From Prauserella rugosa (GTDB lineage Bacteria > Actinomycetota > Actinomycetes > Mycobacteriales > Pseudonocardiaceae), in NCBI RefSeq assembly GCF_000719975.1, contig NZ_JOIJ01000007.1, positions 186,001 through 250,000 of the forward strand: a stretch of DNA of 64,000 nucleotides. Direction: 5' to 3'. Numbering within the stretch: the first letter of the stretch is position 1; the number at the start of each line of letters is the position of its first letter. Of the stretch, positions 26,556-34,133 are shown one piece after another. The notes under the pieces were generated by a model. That model was not told the DNA's origin, did not search any database, and worked only from the letters and a program-made list of their open reading frames with translations. The translations under genes and the position numbers were made by a program.

Positions 26556-26881
26556 CGCTCATCTCCTCGAGGTTGAGGCCGTCCACCCGGTCGCGCATGT
26601 CCTTGAGCGCGTCGCGGATGCCCTCTTCGGTCTTGCGGTAGCCCTTGGTTGCCTGGTTGAGGCCGTCGTCGACCATCTTCGATGGCCTCCTCGATCTTCT
26701 CGAGCCCCTCCTTCCAGGCGTCCCGGAAGTCCCCGCAGGCTTCGTCGAGCTCGTCCGATCCGATCGAGTCCGGCCGCAGCGCGTCGAGGCGTTTCGTTGC
26801 TCCGTCGACGTTCTCCTGAACCCTGGTCAGGTTCTTCTGCAGCGCTTCGAGGCCGCCGATGTCGACCGTGAAATCAGGCAT
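26545..26881 (-). pseudogene. Esx/WXG100-like protein gene split by a frameshift
   Basis: From ATG 26881 one frame encodes PDFTVDIGGLEALQKNLTRV and then ACGDFRDAWKEGLEKIEEAI, a typical Esx-like helix and turn. At about 26676-26680 it switches into unrelated Arg/Pro-rich sequence. The continuation lies in another frame: from ATG 26676 it reads MVDDGLNQATKGYRKTEEGI and then RDALKDMRDRVDGLNLEEMS, ending at 26545. It contains a YxxxE motif (YRKTE), the usual type VII secretion signal. Joined, the two parts give ~112 aa, a normal Esx length. A 2-bp deletion in a GAGAAG-like run would explain it; a sequencing error or translational re-initiation at ATG 26676 are alternatives. Confidence 0.75.
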
Positions 26882-27110
26882 TCCCTTCCCCCTCGCCCCA
26901 GTGGGTTCCACCCAACGGGCCGGGACCATAACAGGTGAACAACTCACCGAGGCCGCAACCCGCACAGATCACTAAACCGGAAGCGCAGGCCCTCGAGTGC
27001 TGGTGCGGAACTCGCGAAGGTGGGCACGGTTCTAGGCTTGGGCCCGGCGGGAGCGGGCAAAAGGGATAGGGCGCAGCGGGAACGGCCCAGCGGGGAGAGA
27101 GGACGGACGT

Positions 27111-27884
27111 ATGCGACACGGGGACGGGGTCGTCGACTTCGGCGGCCAGGGGCCGCTGATCGTGTTGCTGCACGGACTCATGGGGCGGGCGACGACGTGG
27201 TGGCGCGTCGCGCGGCACCTGACGGCCTACGGTCACGTCGTCGGCCTCGACGCTCGCGCTCACGGCCGCTCCCCGCGACCGTCCCCGCGCGAGGTTCCCG
27301 CCCGGGTCGAGGACTTCGCAGGCGACGTCGCCGAACTCATCGAGCGACTCGACGAGGGTCCGGCCGTCGTGATCGGACACTCGATGGGCGGACTGCACGC
27401 GATCGTGCTGGCCGCCACCCGTCCCGAACTCGTCCGCGGCGTCGTCACCGAGGACATCGCGCCCGACCAGCGCGGCCGGACCGTCGACGACTGGCGCGCG
27501 CACTTCGAATCCTGGCCCGACGCGTTCACCTCACTCGCCCATGTGCGCGAGTTCTTCGGCGACACGGGCGACTACTTCGTCGAATGCGTCACCGAACACG
27601 ACGACGGATACCGCCTGATCGCCGACCTCGAGGACCTGTACGTCATCGCGGCGGAGTGGGGACGTCGCGACTACTGGTCCTATGTGGACAAGCTCGCCTG
27701 TCCACTGCTTGTCATCGAGGCAGGCGACACCGCCATGCCCGAAGGCGGGCAGGCCGAACTCGCGCGGCGCGCGGGCGGAAGGCACCTCGTCGTCGAAGGT
27801 GCGGGCCACGTGGTGCACGACAGCGCCCCGGAGCAGTACCGGGGCGCTGTCGAGGCGTTCCTGTCCGAATTGTTCTCTCGCTGA
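27111..27884 (+). CDS. Alpha/beta hydrolase
   Basis: The 257-aa protein has the alpha/beta-hydrolase layout: oxyanion-hole HGLMGRATTW (~21-30), LDARAHGRSP (~46-55), nucleophile elbow GHSMGG (Ser near residue 89), a late acid in VIEAGDTAMPE (~205) and catalytic His in GAGHVVHD (~235). Substrate is unknown. Its place between mhuD and mutY and its strand match Rv3591c of M. tuberculosis. A 13-bp perfect inverted repeat lies inside the last 25 codons (27819-27851). A TAGGCT about 80 nt upstream may be its -10. Confidence 0.86.
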   Translation: MRHGDGVVDFGGQGPLIVLLHGLMGRATTWWRVARHLTAYGHVVGLDARAHGRSPRPSPREVPARVEDFAGDVAELIERLDEGPAVVIGHSMGGLHAIVLAATRPELVRGVVTEDIAPDQRGRTVDDWRAHFESWPDAFTSLAHVREFFGDTGDYFVECVTEHDDGYRLIADLEDLYVIAAEWGRRDYWSYVDKLACPLLVIEAGDTAMPEGGQAELARRAGGRHLVVEGAGHVVHDSAPEQYRGAVEAFLSELFSR

Positions 27885-27894
27885 TCCGACCCGG

Positions 27895-28902
27895 TCAGCG
27901 CATGCGGGCGAGCCGGCCCTTGAGATCCGCGCGCTCGGAGCCGTCCACCAGCAGCGGCCACACGTCGGAACCGAGGTAACCGCTCTCGTCGGCGTGCCGG
28001 TGCACGGCGGCGCCGCAGGCGATCTGCCGAACACCGTTGGCGCGCTTGAACTTCGCGACCTCGCGGGCCATCGCCGCGGTGAACACGCCGTCCGTGGCGA
28101 CGTCGACGCCGCGCTCCCGCAGCAACGTCTGTGCGGTGCGCACCTGCTTGCCTGCGTCGCCGGGGGTGAGCAGCGGCCACGCCGTGGGCTGGGCGGCACG
28201 GACGCCGAGTGCGCCGCCGACCGCCTCCCGCAGCTCGGGCAGGCGTCCGTAAAGGACCTCGCCGGGGCATTCGGTGGAATTGAAGTCGCGGTGACCCATG
28301 ATCGCGTCGGTGCCGAGGCCGTACTGACCCGCGATCCACGCGACGAGGCTCACCAGCGAGTTCCACAGCTCCTCGGTGACGTCGACGTCGACGTAGATGC
28401 CCTCGTTCTCGATGCCGATGCACGTGGAGTTGTTGTCGGCCACGTGCGCGCCCTGCACGTGCTGCGTGCCGCCCTGGACGACCTCGAGCGAGTGGTGCCG
28501 GCCTTCGGTGATGTGGCCACCACGGCTGTTGGTGAACTGCTGCCCCGAATCGCCCCAGCCGTTGTTCATGTGGAGCGCCTGGATGTCGCGGGAGATCTGG
28601 TACGCGTGCTCGAGCGAGTAGTCGGTGCTGTTCGAGCCTGCCGTGTGGTGGACGACGATGTACGTCGGAGCGTGGTCCAGGATGACCGGATCCTGGGTCG
28701 GCGCCTGTGCGCCCCAGTCGGCGGTGCCGTGGATCGTCGGCTGCTCGGCGCGTGCTCCGACACCGCCCGCGCCGACGGTGCGGGCGGCGGCCGGGGCTGC
28801 GGACGCCGTCGTACCCGCGAGGGTCGTCAGCGCTCCGGCGGCGGTCACGGCGAGCCCGCCTTTGAAGAACGTGCGGCGGTGGAAAGCGGGTTGGTCGGAC
28901 AT
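27895..28902 (-). CDS. Tat-exported N-acetylmuramoyl-L-alanine amidase (PGRP type) with peptidoglycan-binding domain
   Basis: The 335-aa protein starts with a twin-arginine signal (FHRRTFFKGGLAVTAAGAL, then an Ala-rich cleavage region). The Amidase_2/PGRP domain follows (~75-235) with VVHHTAGSN, GIENEG and GHRDFNSTECPGE, which contain zinc-ligand His and Cys residues. A C-terminal peptidoglycan-binding repeat (LLTPGDAGKQVRTAQTLLRE then DGVFTAAMAREVAKFK) completes it. It should cleave the MurNAc-Ala bond outside the membrane. ATG 28902 is preceded by GGAGGGAG; the in-frame ATG 28932 has no ribosome site. Confidence 0.9.
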   Translation of the reverse strand: MSDQPAFHRRTFFKGGLAVTAAGALTTLAGTTASAAPAAARTVGAGGVGARAEQPTIHGTADWGAQAPTQDPVILDHAPTYIVVHHTAGSNSTDYSLEHAYQISRDIQALHMNNGWGDSGQQFTNSRGGHITEGRHHSLEVVQGGTQHVQGAHVADNNSTCIGIENEGIYVDVDVTEELWNSLVSLVAWIAGQYGLGTDAIMGHRDFNSTECPGEVLYGRLPELREAVGGALGVRAAQPTAWPLLTPGDAGKQVRTAQTLLRERGVDVATDGVFTAAMAREVAKFKRANGVRQIACGAAVHRHADESGYLGSDVWPLLVDGSERADLKGRLARMR

Positions 28903-29247
28903 CTCGTTCGAGCTCCCTCCACTGGGCTTCATTCAGGGTGCGGGCTCACCTCGGTGCCTGCGTGGGATATCGGAGCACGAAACATAGCTGTAAGCGAATA
29001 ATTGCCGACGAACTTCGGGTCCTTGTCGTGAAAGTTTTTCGATCTGTTTGACGAGCGTGACCAGCGCATTCATGCCTTCGAGCACGGTTCAAGGGCCATC
29101 CGGTTGTCCCTCGAACGGAGCAAGGCCGGGGTGGACGAACCGGGCCTGTTCGCGGTACACGTCGACGCTTGTCCGCGCTCGGCAAGCCGTCCTCGCCAAA
29201 TGCCCTCGCGGCAAGCACCCTCTCGGCCAGCCGTGTCTCGCGCGCCG
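28903..29247. other. Intergenic region between the amidase and mutY
   Basis: This 345-bp stretch holds the amidase 5' region. It is locally AT-richer around 28980-29050 (a GCGAATAATTGCCG stretch, GTGAAAGTTTTTCG) and contains no frame with gene-like composition or a ribosome site. No riboswitch consensus was recognised. An upstream promoter for the amidase probably lies near 28985-29010 on the minus strand. Confidence 0.5.
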
Positions 29248-30141
29248 TTACGGGAGCTGTTCTCCCGGAAGTGCGAATCGGCCGTCCTCGGTCTGTTCGA
29301 CGAGACCGTCGGTCAGCAGCGAGTCCAGACAGCGGTCGCGTTGCCCCGCGCGGTCCCACACGACGTCCAGCCGGGTCTTCGGGACCGGGCCGTCGGTGCC
29401 GCGCAGCACGTCGAGCAGCAGCCCACGCACCTGCCGGTCGGTGCCCGCGAACTTCTGCACCGGCTTGGCGGGGCCGTCGTAGGCGGGTTTGCCCGCGCGC
29501 ACCCACGCGCAGTCGCGGGCGATCGGGCAGTCGGCGCAGCGGGGCGAACGTGCCGTGCACACGAGCGCGCCAAGCTCCATGAGAGCGGCCGACAACGTCG
29601 CCGCCCTGCGCTCGTCGTGCGGCAGTAGGGCCTCGACGTCGGCCATGTCCCTGGTGTTCGACGCCGGCCCCGCATCGCCCGCCCCGTGCACGGCGCGGGC
29701 CACGACCCTGCGGACGTTCGTGTCCACCACGGGAACGCGCCTGCCGTACGCGAAAGCCGCCACGGCGCGCGCCGTGTACGCCCCGATGCCCGGCAGGGAC
29801 AGCAACGTGTCGACGTCGTCGGGGACGACGTCCCCGTGGTCCCGCGCGATCGCGTCCGCGGCCGCGTGCAGGCGCAGTGCCCTGCGCGGATAACCGAGCT
29901 TGCCCCATGCGCGGAGCACGTCGGCCTGGGGAGCCGCCGCGAGCGCCGACGGTTTCGGCCAGCGCTCCATCCACTCGTGCCAGATCGGTTCCACTCGCGA
30001 CACGGGCGTCTGCTGCAGCATGATCTCGCTGACGAGCACGCCCCACGCGTCGCAGTCGGCGGCCCGCCACGGCAGGTCGCGCGCGGTCGAGGAGAACCAG
30101 TCGAGCAGGGTTTCGGATGCGATGTCGGCCGTCAGAACCAC
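29248..30141 (-). CDS. mutY: A/G-specific adenine glycosylase
   Basis: The 297-aa base-excision enzyme removes adenine mispaired with 8-oxoguanine. It has the substrate loop LVSEIMLQQTPVSRV (~36-50), the helix-hairpin-helix LLSLPGIGAYTARAVAAFAY (~113-132) with the catalytic Asp in VVDTNVRRV (~138), and the [4Fe-4S] loop C-x6-C-x2-C-x5-C (residues ~195-211). The C-terminal 8-oxoG recognition region is short compared with E. coli MutY. GTG 30141 fits the family N-terminus. Strand and position relative to the hydrolase and mhuD match M. tuberculosis. Confidence 0.93.
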   Translation of the reverse strand: MVLTADIASETLLDWFSSTARDLPWRAADCDAWGVLVSEIMLQQTPVSRVEPIWHEWMERWPKPSALAAAPQADVLRAWGKLGYPRRALRLHAAADAIARDHGDVVPDDVDTLLSLPGIGAYTARAVAAFAYGRRVPVVDTNVRRVVARAVHGAGDAGPASNTRDMADVEALLPHDERRAATLSAALMELGALVCTARSPRCADCPIARDCAWVRAGKPAYDGPAKPVQKFAGTDRQVRGLLLDVLRGTDGPVPKTRLDVVWDRAGQRDRCLDSLLTDGLVEQTEDGRFALPGEQLP

Positions 30142-30165
30142 GCGGGCATTAAAACACCGGGTTCG

Positions 30166-30657
30166 TCACTCGACCTCGGTGAGTGCGCCGGTGTGCACGT
30201 CGTAGACGAAGCCGCGCACGACGTCGCGGTGCAGCAGGAACGGGCTCTGCTTGGCGCGCTGCACCGACGTGCGCACGCTCGCCTGCACGTCGCGGAACGC
30301 CTCGACCGCCCACGTGGGCCGCAGTCCGGTGGCCTCCTCGAGTTCGTCCTTGAACCCGTCGTCGGTCACGGCGTTCAGGCCGCAGTCGGTGTGCTGGACG
30401 ATCATCAGCTCGCGGGTGCCGAGCTTGCGCTGGCTGAGCGAGAGCGACCGGATCGCGTCGTCGGTGACGATGCCGCCCGCGTTGCGCAGGATGTGCGATT
30501 CGCCTTCCAGCAGGCCGAAGAGCTGGAACACGCGGATGCGCGCGTCCATGCACGTCAGGATCGCCACGTGCTGGGAGGGGCGCGGCGACGAGCGGTCGCC
30601 ACCGGCAACCTGTCCGAGTTCGGCATTGCGCTTGAGGAGCAGGTCGATCGCGGTCAT
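30166..30657 (-). CDS. Beta-class carbonic anhydrase
   Basis: The 163-aa protein has zinc-site motifs ILTCMDARI (~33-41, Cys and Asp-Arg dyad) and IVQHTDCGLN (~84-93, His and Cys). NAGGIVTDDAIRSL lies between them and RGFVYDVHTGAL at the end. Length and sequence resemble the short Rv1284 (CanA) type rather than the 207-aa Rv3588c (CanB) found beside mutY in M. tuberculosis, and its strand relative to clpC1 also differs from canB. ATG 30657 gives the CanA-like length. It interconverts CO2 and bicarbonate in the cytosol. Confidence 0.9.
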   Translation of the reverse strand: MTAIDLLLKRNAELGQVAGGDRSSPRPSQHVAILTCMDARIRVFQLFGLLEGESHILRNAGGIVTDDAIRSLSLSQRKLGTRELMIVQHTDCGLNAVTDDGFKDELEEATGLRPTWAVEAFRDVQASVRTSVQRAKQSPFLLHRDVVRGFVYDVHTGALTEVE

Positions 30658-30724
30658 GGGTCTATCTGACCTCCTGCGGAGTCGGGACACAACACGGGTT
30701 GACGCTCGTCACGGACGAGCCGGC

Positions 30725-30798
30725 GATTCATGGCAGAGCTGGGGATTCATGGCAGAGCTGGGATTCACGGCAGAGCTGGGATTCACGGCAGAGCCGGG
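30725..30798. repeat. Four tandem 18-19-bp repeats (GATTCAYGGCAGAGC)
   Basis: Four units read GATTCATGGCAGAGCTGGG, GATTCATGGCAGAGCTGG, GATTCACGGCAGAGCTGG and GATTCACGGCAGAGCCGGG, immediately adjacent to each other. They occupy the 157-bp gap between the carbonic anhydrase start and the LacI stop, so they lie in the anhydrase 5' region. They are unrelated to the 21-bp family. No other copy was noticed in the window. Confidence 0.88.
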
Positions 30799-30814
30799 GA
30801 TCCGGGCCTGCGAG

Positions 30815-31915
30815 TCACGGGCCGAACCAGTGCTGTTCGGCGGTGCGCGGTGGGCCCGAGGTGGTGCCCACGCGCAGTTCCGTGGGCAGGGTGATCACCT
30901 TCGAGGCGACCCGGTCGCTCGCGCCGAGCAGCAGCTTGCCGGCGGCCTTGCCCTTCTCGAGCACCGGCTGGTGGACGGTCGTCAGCCCGGCTCGGGTGGC
31001 TTCGCCGATGCCGTCGAAGCCGGTGATCGTGAGGTCGGCGGGGACCCGGAGCCCGCGCCTGCCCGCTTCGGCGAGTGCGCCGAGGGCGAGGATGTCGGAG
31101 GTGCAGATCAACGCCGTCACGCGCGGATGCTTGTCCAGCAGCTGGCGTGCGGCCGACGCGCCGTCGTCCACGTGGTGGTCGAAGCGTTCGACGACGGGCA
31201 CCGAGTCCCACGGCACGCCGGCGGCCTCGAACGTGCGCTGCAACGCGGCCAGACGTGCGCGCTGCACGTGGTAGTGCGCGTCCTGCTGGCGATACTGCGA
31301 GGCGAAGTCGTCGTTGCGGTCGCTGGACAGGCGCATGCACAGCACGCCGATCTGCCGGTGGCCGAGGCCGACGACGTGGTTGGCGAGGTCGACGGTCGCG
31401 GACTCGTCATCCGGACCGACCCGGTCGAGCCCGTCGAGCTGTGGCTGGTCGATGATCACCGTCGGCACGGGGCGCTGGAGCGCCGCCTGCAGGTGCGGGT
31501 CGTCGTCGGGTACGGAGTAGACGACGAAACCGTCGACGCCCGCCCGGTGCACTGCGGCGACGTCCTCGTTGCCGGGACTGCCCGGAACGAGCGTGAGCCC
31601 GACGCCTGCGTCCTCGCACGCGAGCGCGAGCCCCTCCAGCACGCCGACGGCGGCCGGGTCGCGGAAGGCGTAGGACAGGTTCTCGGTGAGCAGCAGACCG
31701 ACGGCACCCGCCTTGCGGGTGCGCAGCGACCGCGCGACCGGGTCGGGACCCGGGTAGCCGAGGCGTTTCGCCGTTTCGAGCACGCGCTTGCGCAGCTCGG
31801 GTGACAGTTGGTCCGGCCGGTTGTAGGCATTGGACACGGTCGTACGCGAGACGCCCAGTTCGGCGGCGAGGGACGCCAACGTGGCCTGCCGCCGCGATCG
31901 CATCGGCCGGTTCAT
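30815..31915 (-). CDS. LacI-family transcriptional regulator
   Basis: The 366-aa repressor has the LacI helix-turn-helix (TLASLAAELGVSRTTVSNAYNR, ~13-34) with hinge region, and a periplasmic-binding-protein-like sensor domain (GAVGLLLTENLSYAF, DGFVVYSVPDDDP, ALICTSDILALGALAEAGRR, LTITGFDGIGEA). The effector and target genes are not evident; none of the immediate neighbours is a sugar gene. ATG 31915 follows a TACGGT -10 by 6 nt on the minus strand, and that box lies inside a 13-bp palindrome, implying autoregulation. Confidence 0.88.
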   Translation of the reverse strand: MNRPMRSRRQATLASLAAELGVSRTTVSNAYNRPDQLSPELRKRVLETAKRLGYPGPDPVARSLRTRKAGAVGLLLTENLSYAFRDPAAVGVLEGLALACEDAGVGLTLVPGSPGNEDVAAVHRAGVDGFVVYSVPDDDPHLQAALQRPVPTVIIDQPQLDGLDRVGPDDESATVDLANHVVGLGHRQIGVLCMRLSSDRNDDFASQYRQQDAHYHVQRARLAALQRTFEAAGVPWDSVPVVERFDHHVDDGASAARQLLDKHPRVTALICTSDILALGALAEAGRRGLRVPADLTITGFDGIGEATRAGLTTVHQPVLEKGKAAGKLLLGASDRVASKVITLPTELRVGTTSGPPRTAEQHWFGP

Positions 31916-31920
31916 GAACA

Positions 31921-31933
31921 AACCGTAACGGTT
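31921..31933 (-). promoter_or_regulatory. Palindromic operator over the lacI-family promoter
   Basis: AACCGTAACGGTT is a 13-bp palindrome with a single central base. Read on the minus strand it contains the TACGGT -10 (31927-31922) placed 6 nt before ATG 31915. LacI-family proteins bind short palindromes, often with a central CG; this site would give simple self-repression. Confidence 0.7.
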
Positions 31934-32067
31934 CAGAACACCGTGCAGAACCGGAACCCCGTCTGGGTCACATCCCGGCGCCGCTGTACGGGTGTCGGCG
32001 CGGGTGACTCTGCGTGGGTTTCGCGATCTTTTTCCCGATTTCCGTCACCGTTCCCGGTGGTCGTGAT

Positions 32068-32093
32068 TGGCAACGATTTCCATTACCTACACT
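32068..32093 (+). promoter_or_regulatory. Zur-like box and -10 of the zinc ABC operon
   Basis: TGGCAACGATTTCCA (32068-32082) matches the actinobacterial Zur consensus TGAAAATGATTTTCA at 11 of 15 positions. It is followed after 5 bp by a TACACT -10 hexamer (32088-32093). Transcription would give a ~100-nt leader before ATG 32197. Zinc-dependent repression is inferred from the motif and from the genes that follow. Confidence 0.68.
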
Positions 32094-32196
32094 GGCTGTG
32101 AGGGTCGTGCGGCTCGAGCGGACGGGGGCGCCCGCGGTGCACGGCCCGCGACGGACGACGTCCCGGCTGTACCGGGCTCAGGCAGGGTGGTGGCAG

Positions 32197-33252
32197 ATGA
32201 ACAAGGCCCGCGTTCTCACGGCGGTGCCCATGGCATTCGTACTGGCGGCGGCGACCGCGTGCGGCTCCGGCGACGACGCCCAGGGCGGGGACGGCGACAC
32301 GATCACCGTCGTCGCCTCGACCAACGTGTGGGGATCGGTTGCGAAGGCGGTCGGCGGTGACCGCGTCGAGGTCAAGTCGCTCGTCGACGATCCGTCCGCC
32401 GACCCGCACTCCTACGAGGCGACCGCCGAGGACGCGGCCGACGTCCAGGACGGCGACGTGCTGCTCTACAACGGCGGCGGCTACGACTCCTACTTCGAGC
32501 GCCTCGCCGAGCAGGCCGAGAGCCAGCACGTCGTAGTGGCCTACGAGGGCGAGGGCCACAGCCACGACCACGGCGACCACGATCACGGCGACGAGCACGG
32601 TGACGGGGGCGGTCCCGAAGGCGTGCGCTCACAGCAGGGCGGCGACGACCACGACCACGGTGACCACGAGGGCCACGATCATGGCGACGACGAGCACGGC
32701 GACGAGGGTGGCCACGAAGGGCACAGCTACGCCGACGGCGAGAACGAGCACGTCTGGTACGACCTCGACGTCGTGAGCGAGGTCGCCGACAAGGTCGCCA
32801 CCGAGCTCGGCGAGCTGCAGCCGAACCAGAAGGGCACCTTCGACGAGAATGCCGAGAAGTTCACGCAGCGCCTCGAGGAACTCGAGGGCAAGGTCGACGA
32901 GATCCCGGACGGCCGCGTGTTGGCCACCGAGCCCGTCGCGCACTACCTGCTGGAGCAGGCGGGCCTCGAGGACGTCACGCCCAAGGACTACACGCGCGCC
33001 GTCGAGGGGGAGACCGACGTTCCGGTCGCCGCGCAGCAGCAGGTCACGCAGATGGTCTCCGGTGGGGACGTCGACGTGGTGGTGAACAACCCGCAGACGG
33101 TCACGTCGGTCACCGAGCAGCTCGTCACGCAGGCCGGGCAGAACAACGTCCCCGTCGTGGAGATGACCGAGACGCTGCCGCAGGGGCAGGACGACTACGT
33201 TGCATGGATGAGCGGACAGATCGACGAGCTCGTCGGAGCATTGGACAAGTGA
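32197..33252 (+). CDS. znuA: Zinc ABC transporter substrate-binding lipoprotein (ZnuA-like)
   Basis: The 351-aa protein has a lipoprotein signal with lipobox LAAATAC and Cys near residue 24. Mature features of cluster A-I metal-binding proteins follow: VVASTNVWGSVAKAVGGDRV, ADPHSYEATAEDA (metal-ligand His) and LATEPVAHYLLEQAGL. Between the lobes is a ~70-residue His/Asp/Gly-rich loop (GHSHDHGDHDHGDEHGDG and later copies) typical of zinc-specific members. ATG 32197 starts the signal peptide; an upstream in-frame GTG at 32098 would spoil it. It is followed 7 nt later by the ATPase. Confidence 0.9.
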   Translation: MNKARVLTAVPMAFVLAAATACGSGDDAQGGDGDTITVVASTNVWGSVAKAVGGDRVEVKSLVDDPSADPHSYEATAEDAADVQDGDVLLYNGGGYDSYFERLAEQAESQHVVVAYEGEGHSHDHGDHDHGDEHGDGGGPEGVRSQQGGDDHDHGDHEGHDHGDDEHGDEGGHEGHSYADGENEHVWYDLDVVSEVADKVATELGELQPNQKGTFDENAEKFTQRLEELEGKVDEIPDGRVLATEPVAHYLLEQAGLEDVTPKDYTRAVEGETDVPVAAQQQVTQMVSGGDVDVVVNNPQTVTSVTEQLVTQAGQNNVPVVEMTETLPQGQDDYVAWMSGQIDELVGALDK

Positions 33253-33259
33253 GCGACAG

Positions 33260-34108
33260 GTGAGCGGGACCGGAGCGGTCGAGATCGAGGGGGCCGCGCT
33301 CGCGTTCGGTGAGCGCACCCTCTGGTCCGGCCTCGACCTGACCATCGAGCCCGGCGAGTTCGTAGCGGTTCTCGGACCCAACGGTTCCGGCAAAACGACC
33401 CTGCTGAAGGTGCTGCTCGGGCTCCAGTCCCTGAGCGCGGGCAGCGTGCGGGTCGCGGGCGCGGCGCCGGGCAAGGGCAATCGCCGGGTGGGCTACGTGC
33501 CGCAGCAGCGCGCGCTCGACCAGGGCCTCACGCTGCGCGGACGGGACCTGGTCGGACTGGGTCTCGACGGCGATCGCTGGGGTACGGGCCTGCGTGGCCT
33601 GCGTACCCGGCGGAGGAAGGTCGCCGAGGCCGTCGAGTCGGTCGGCGCGACGCCGTACGCCTCGTCGCCGGTCGGCCTGCTCTCCGGCGGCGAGCAGCAG
33701 CGGTTGCGGGTCGCGCAGGCGCTGATCGGGGAGCCGGACGTGCTCCTGTGCGACGAACCGCTCGCCTCGCTCGACCTGACCCACCAGCGCACCGTCACCG
33801 AACTCATCGAGGAACGCAGGCGGCAGACCGGCACCGCGGTGCTGTTCGTGACGCACGAGATCAACCCCGTGCTGCCGTACGTGGACCGGGTGCTCTACCT
33901 CGTCGGCGGGCGGTTCCGGGTGGGCACCCCCGCGGAGGTGATGACGTCGGCGACGTTGTCGGAGCTCTACGGTGCCCAGGTCGAGGTCGTGCGCGTGGGC
34001 GGGCAGATCCACGTCGCGGGAGCGCAGAGCGCCCTGTGCGAGGACACCGTGCACCACGACCACGACCACGCCCACGACGACGAGCCGGTCCGGACCGGCC
34101 GCACGTGA
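33260..34108 (+). CDS. znuC: Zinc ABC transporter ATPase (ZnuC-like)
   Basis: The 282-aa ATPase has Walker A GPNGSGKTT (~38-46), a Q-loop in VGYVPQQRA, the ABC signature LLSGGEQQRL (~137-146), Walker B VLLCDEPLASLD and the switch His in LFVTHE. Its C-terminus carries a His/Asp cluster (HHDHDHAHDD) that could bind zinc, echoing the His-rich loop in ZnuA. GTG 33260 follows the znuA stop closely, and the permease gene begins 25 nt after its stop. Together they form a zinc uptake operon. Confidence 0.92.
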   Translation: MSGTGAVEIEGAALAFGERTLWSGLDLTIEPGEFVAVLGPNGSGKTTLLKVLLGLQSLSAGSVRVAGAAPGKGNRRVGYVPQQRALDQGLTLRGRDLVGLGLDGDRWGTGLRGLRTRRRKVAEAVESVGATPYASSPVGLLSGGEQQRLRVAQALIGEPDVLLCDEPLASLDLTHQRTVTELIEERRRQTGTAVLFVTHEINPVLPYVDRVLYLVGGRFRVGTPAEVMTSATLSELYGAQVEVVRVGGQIHVAGAQSALCEDTVHHDHDHAHDDEPVRTGRT

Positions 34109-34133
34109 CGATTCCCAGGTTGAAGGCCCGCTG

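Noticed and set aside
28903..29247. c-di-AMP (ydaO-type) riboswitch before the amidase
   Set aside because: Cell-wall hydrolases often carry one, but the conserved core blocks could not be found here.
29048..29628. Plus-strand ORFs between the amidase and mutY
   Set aside because: They run antisense into mutY, have no ribosome site and no recognisable protein pattern.
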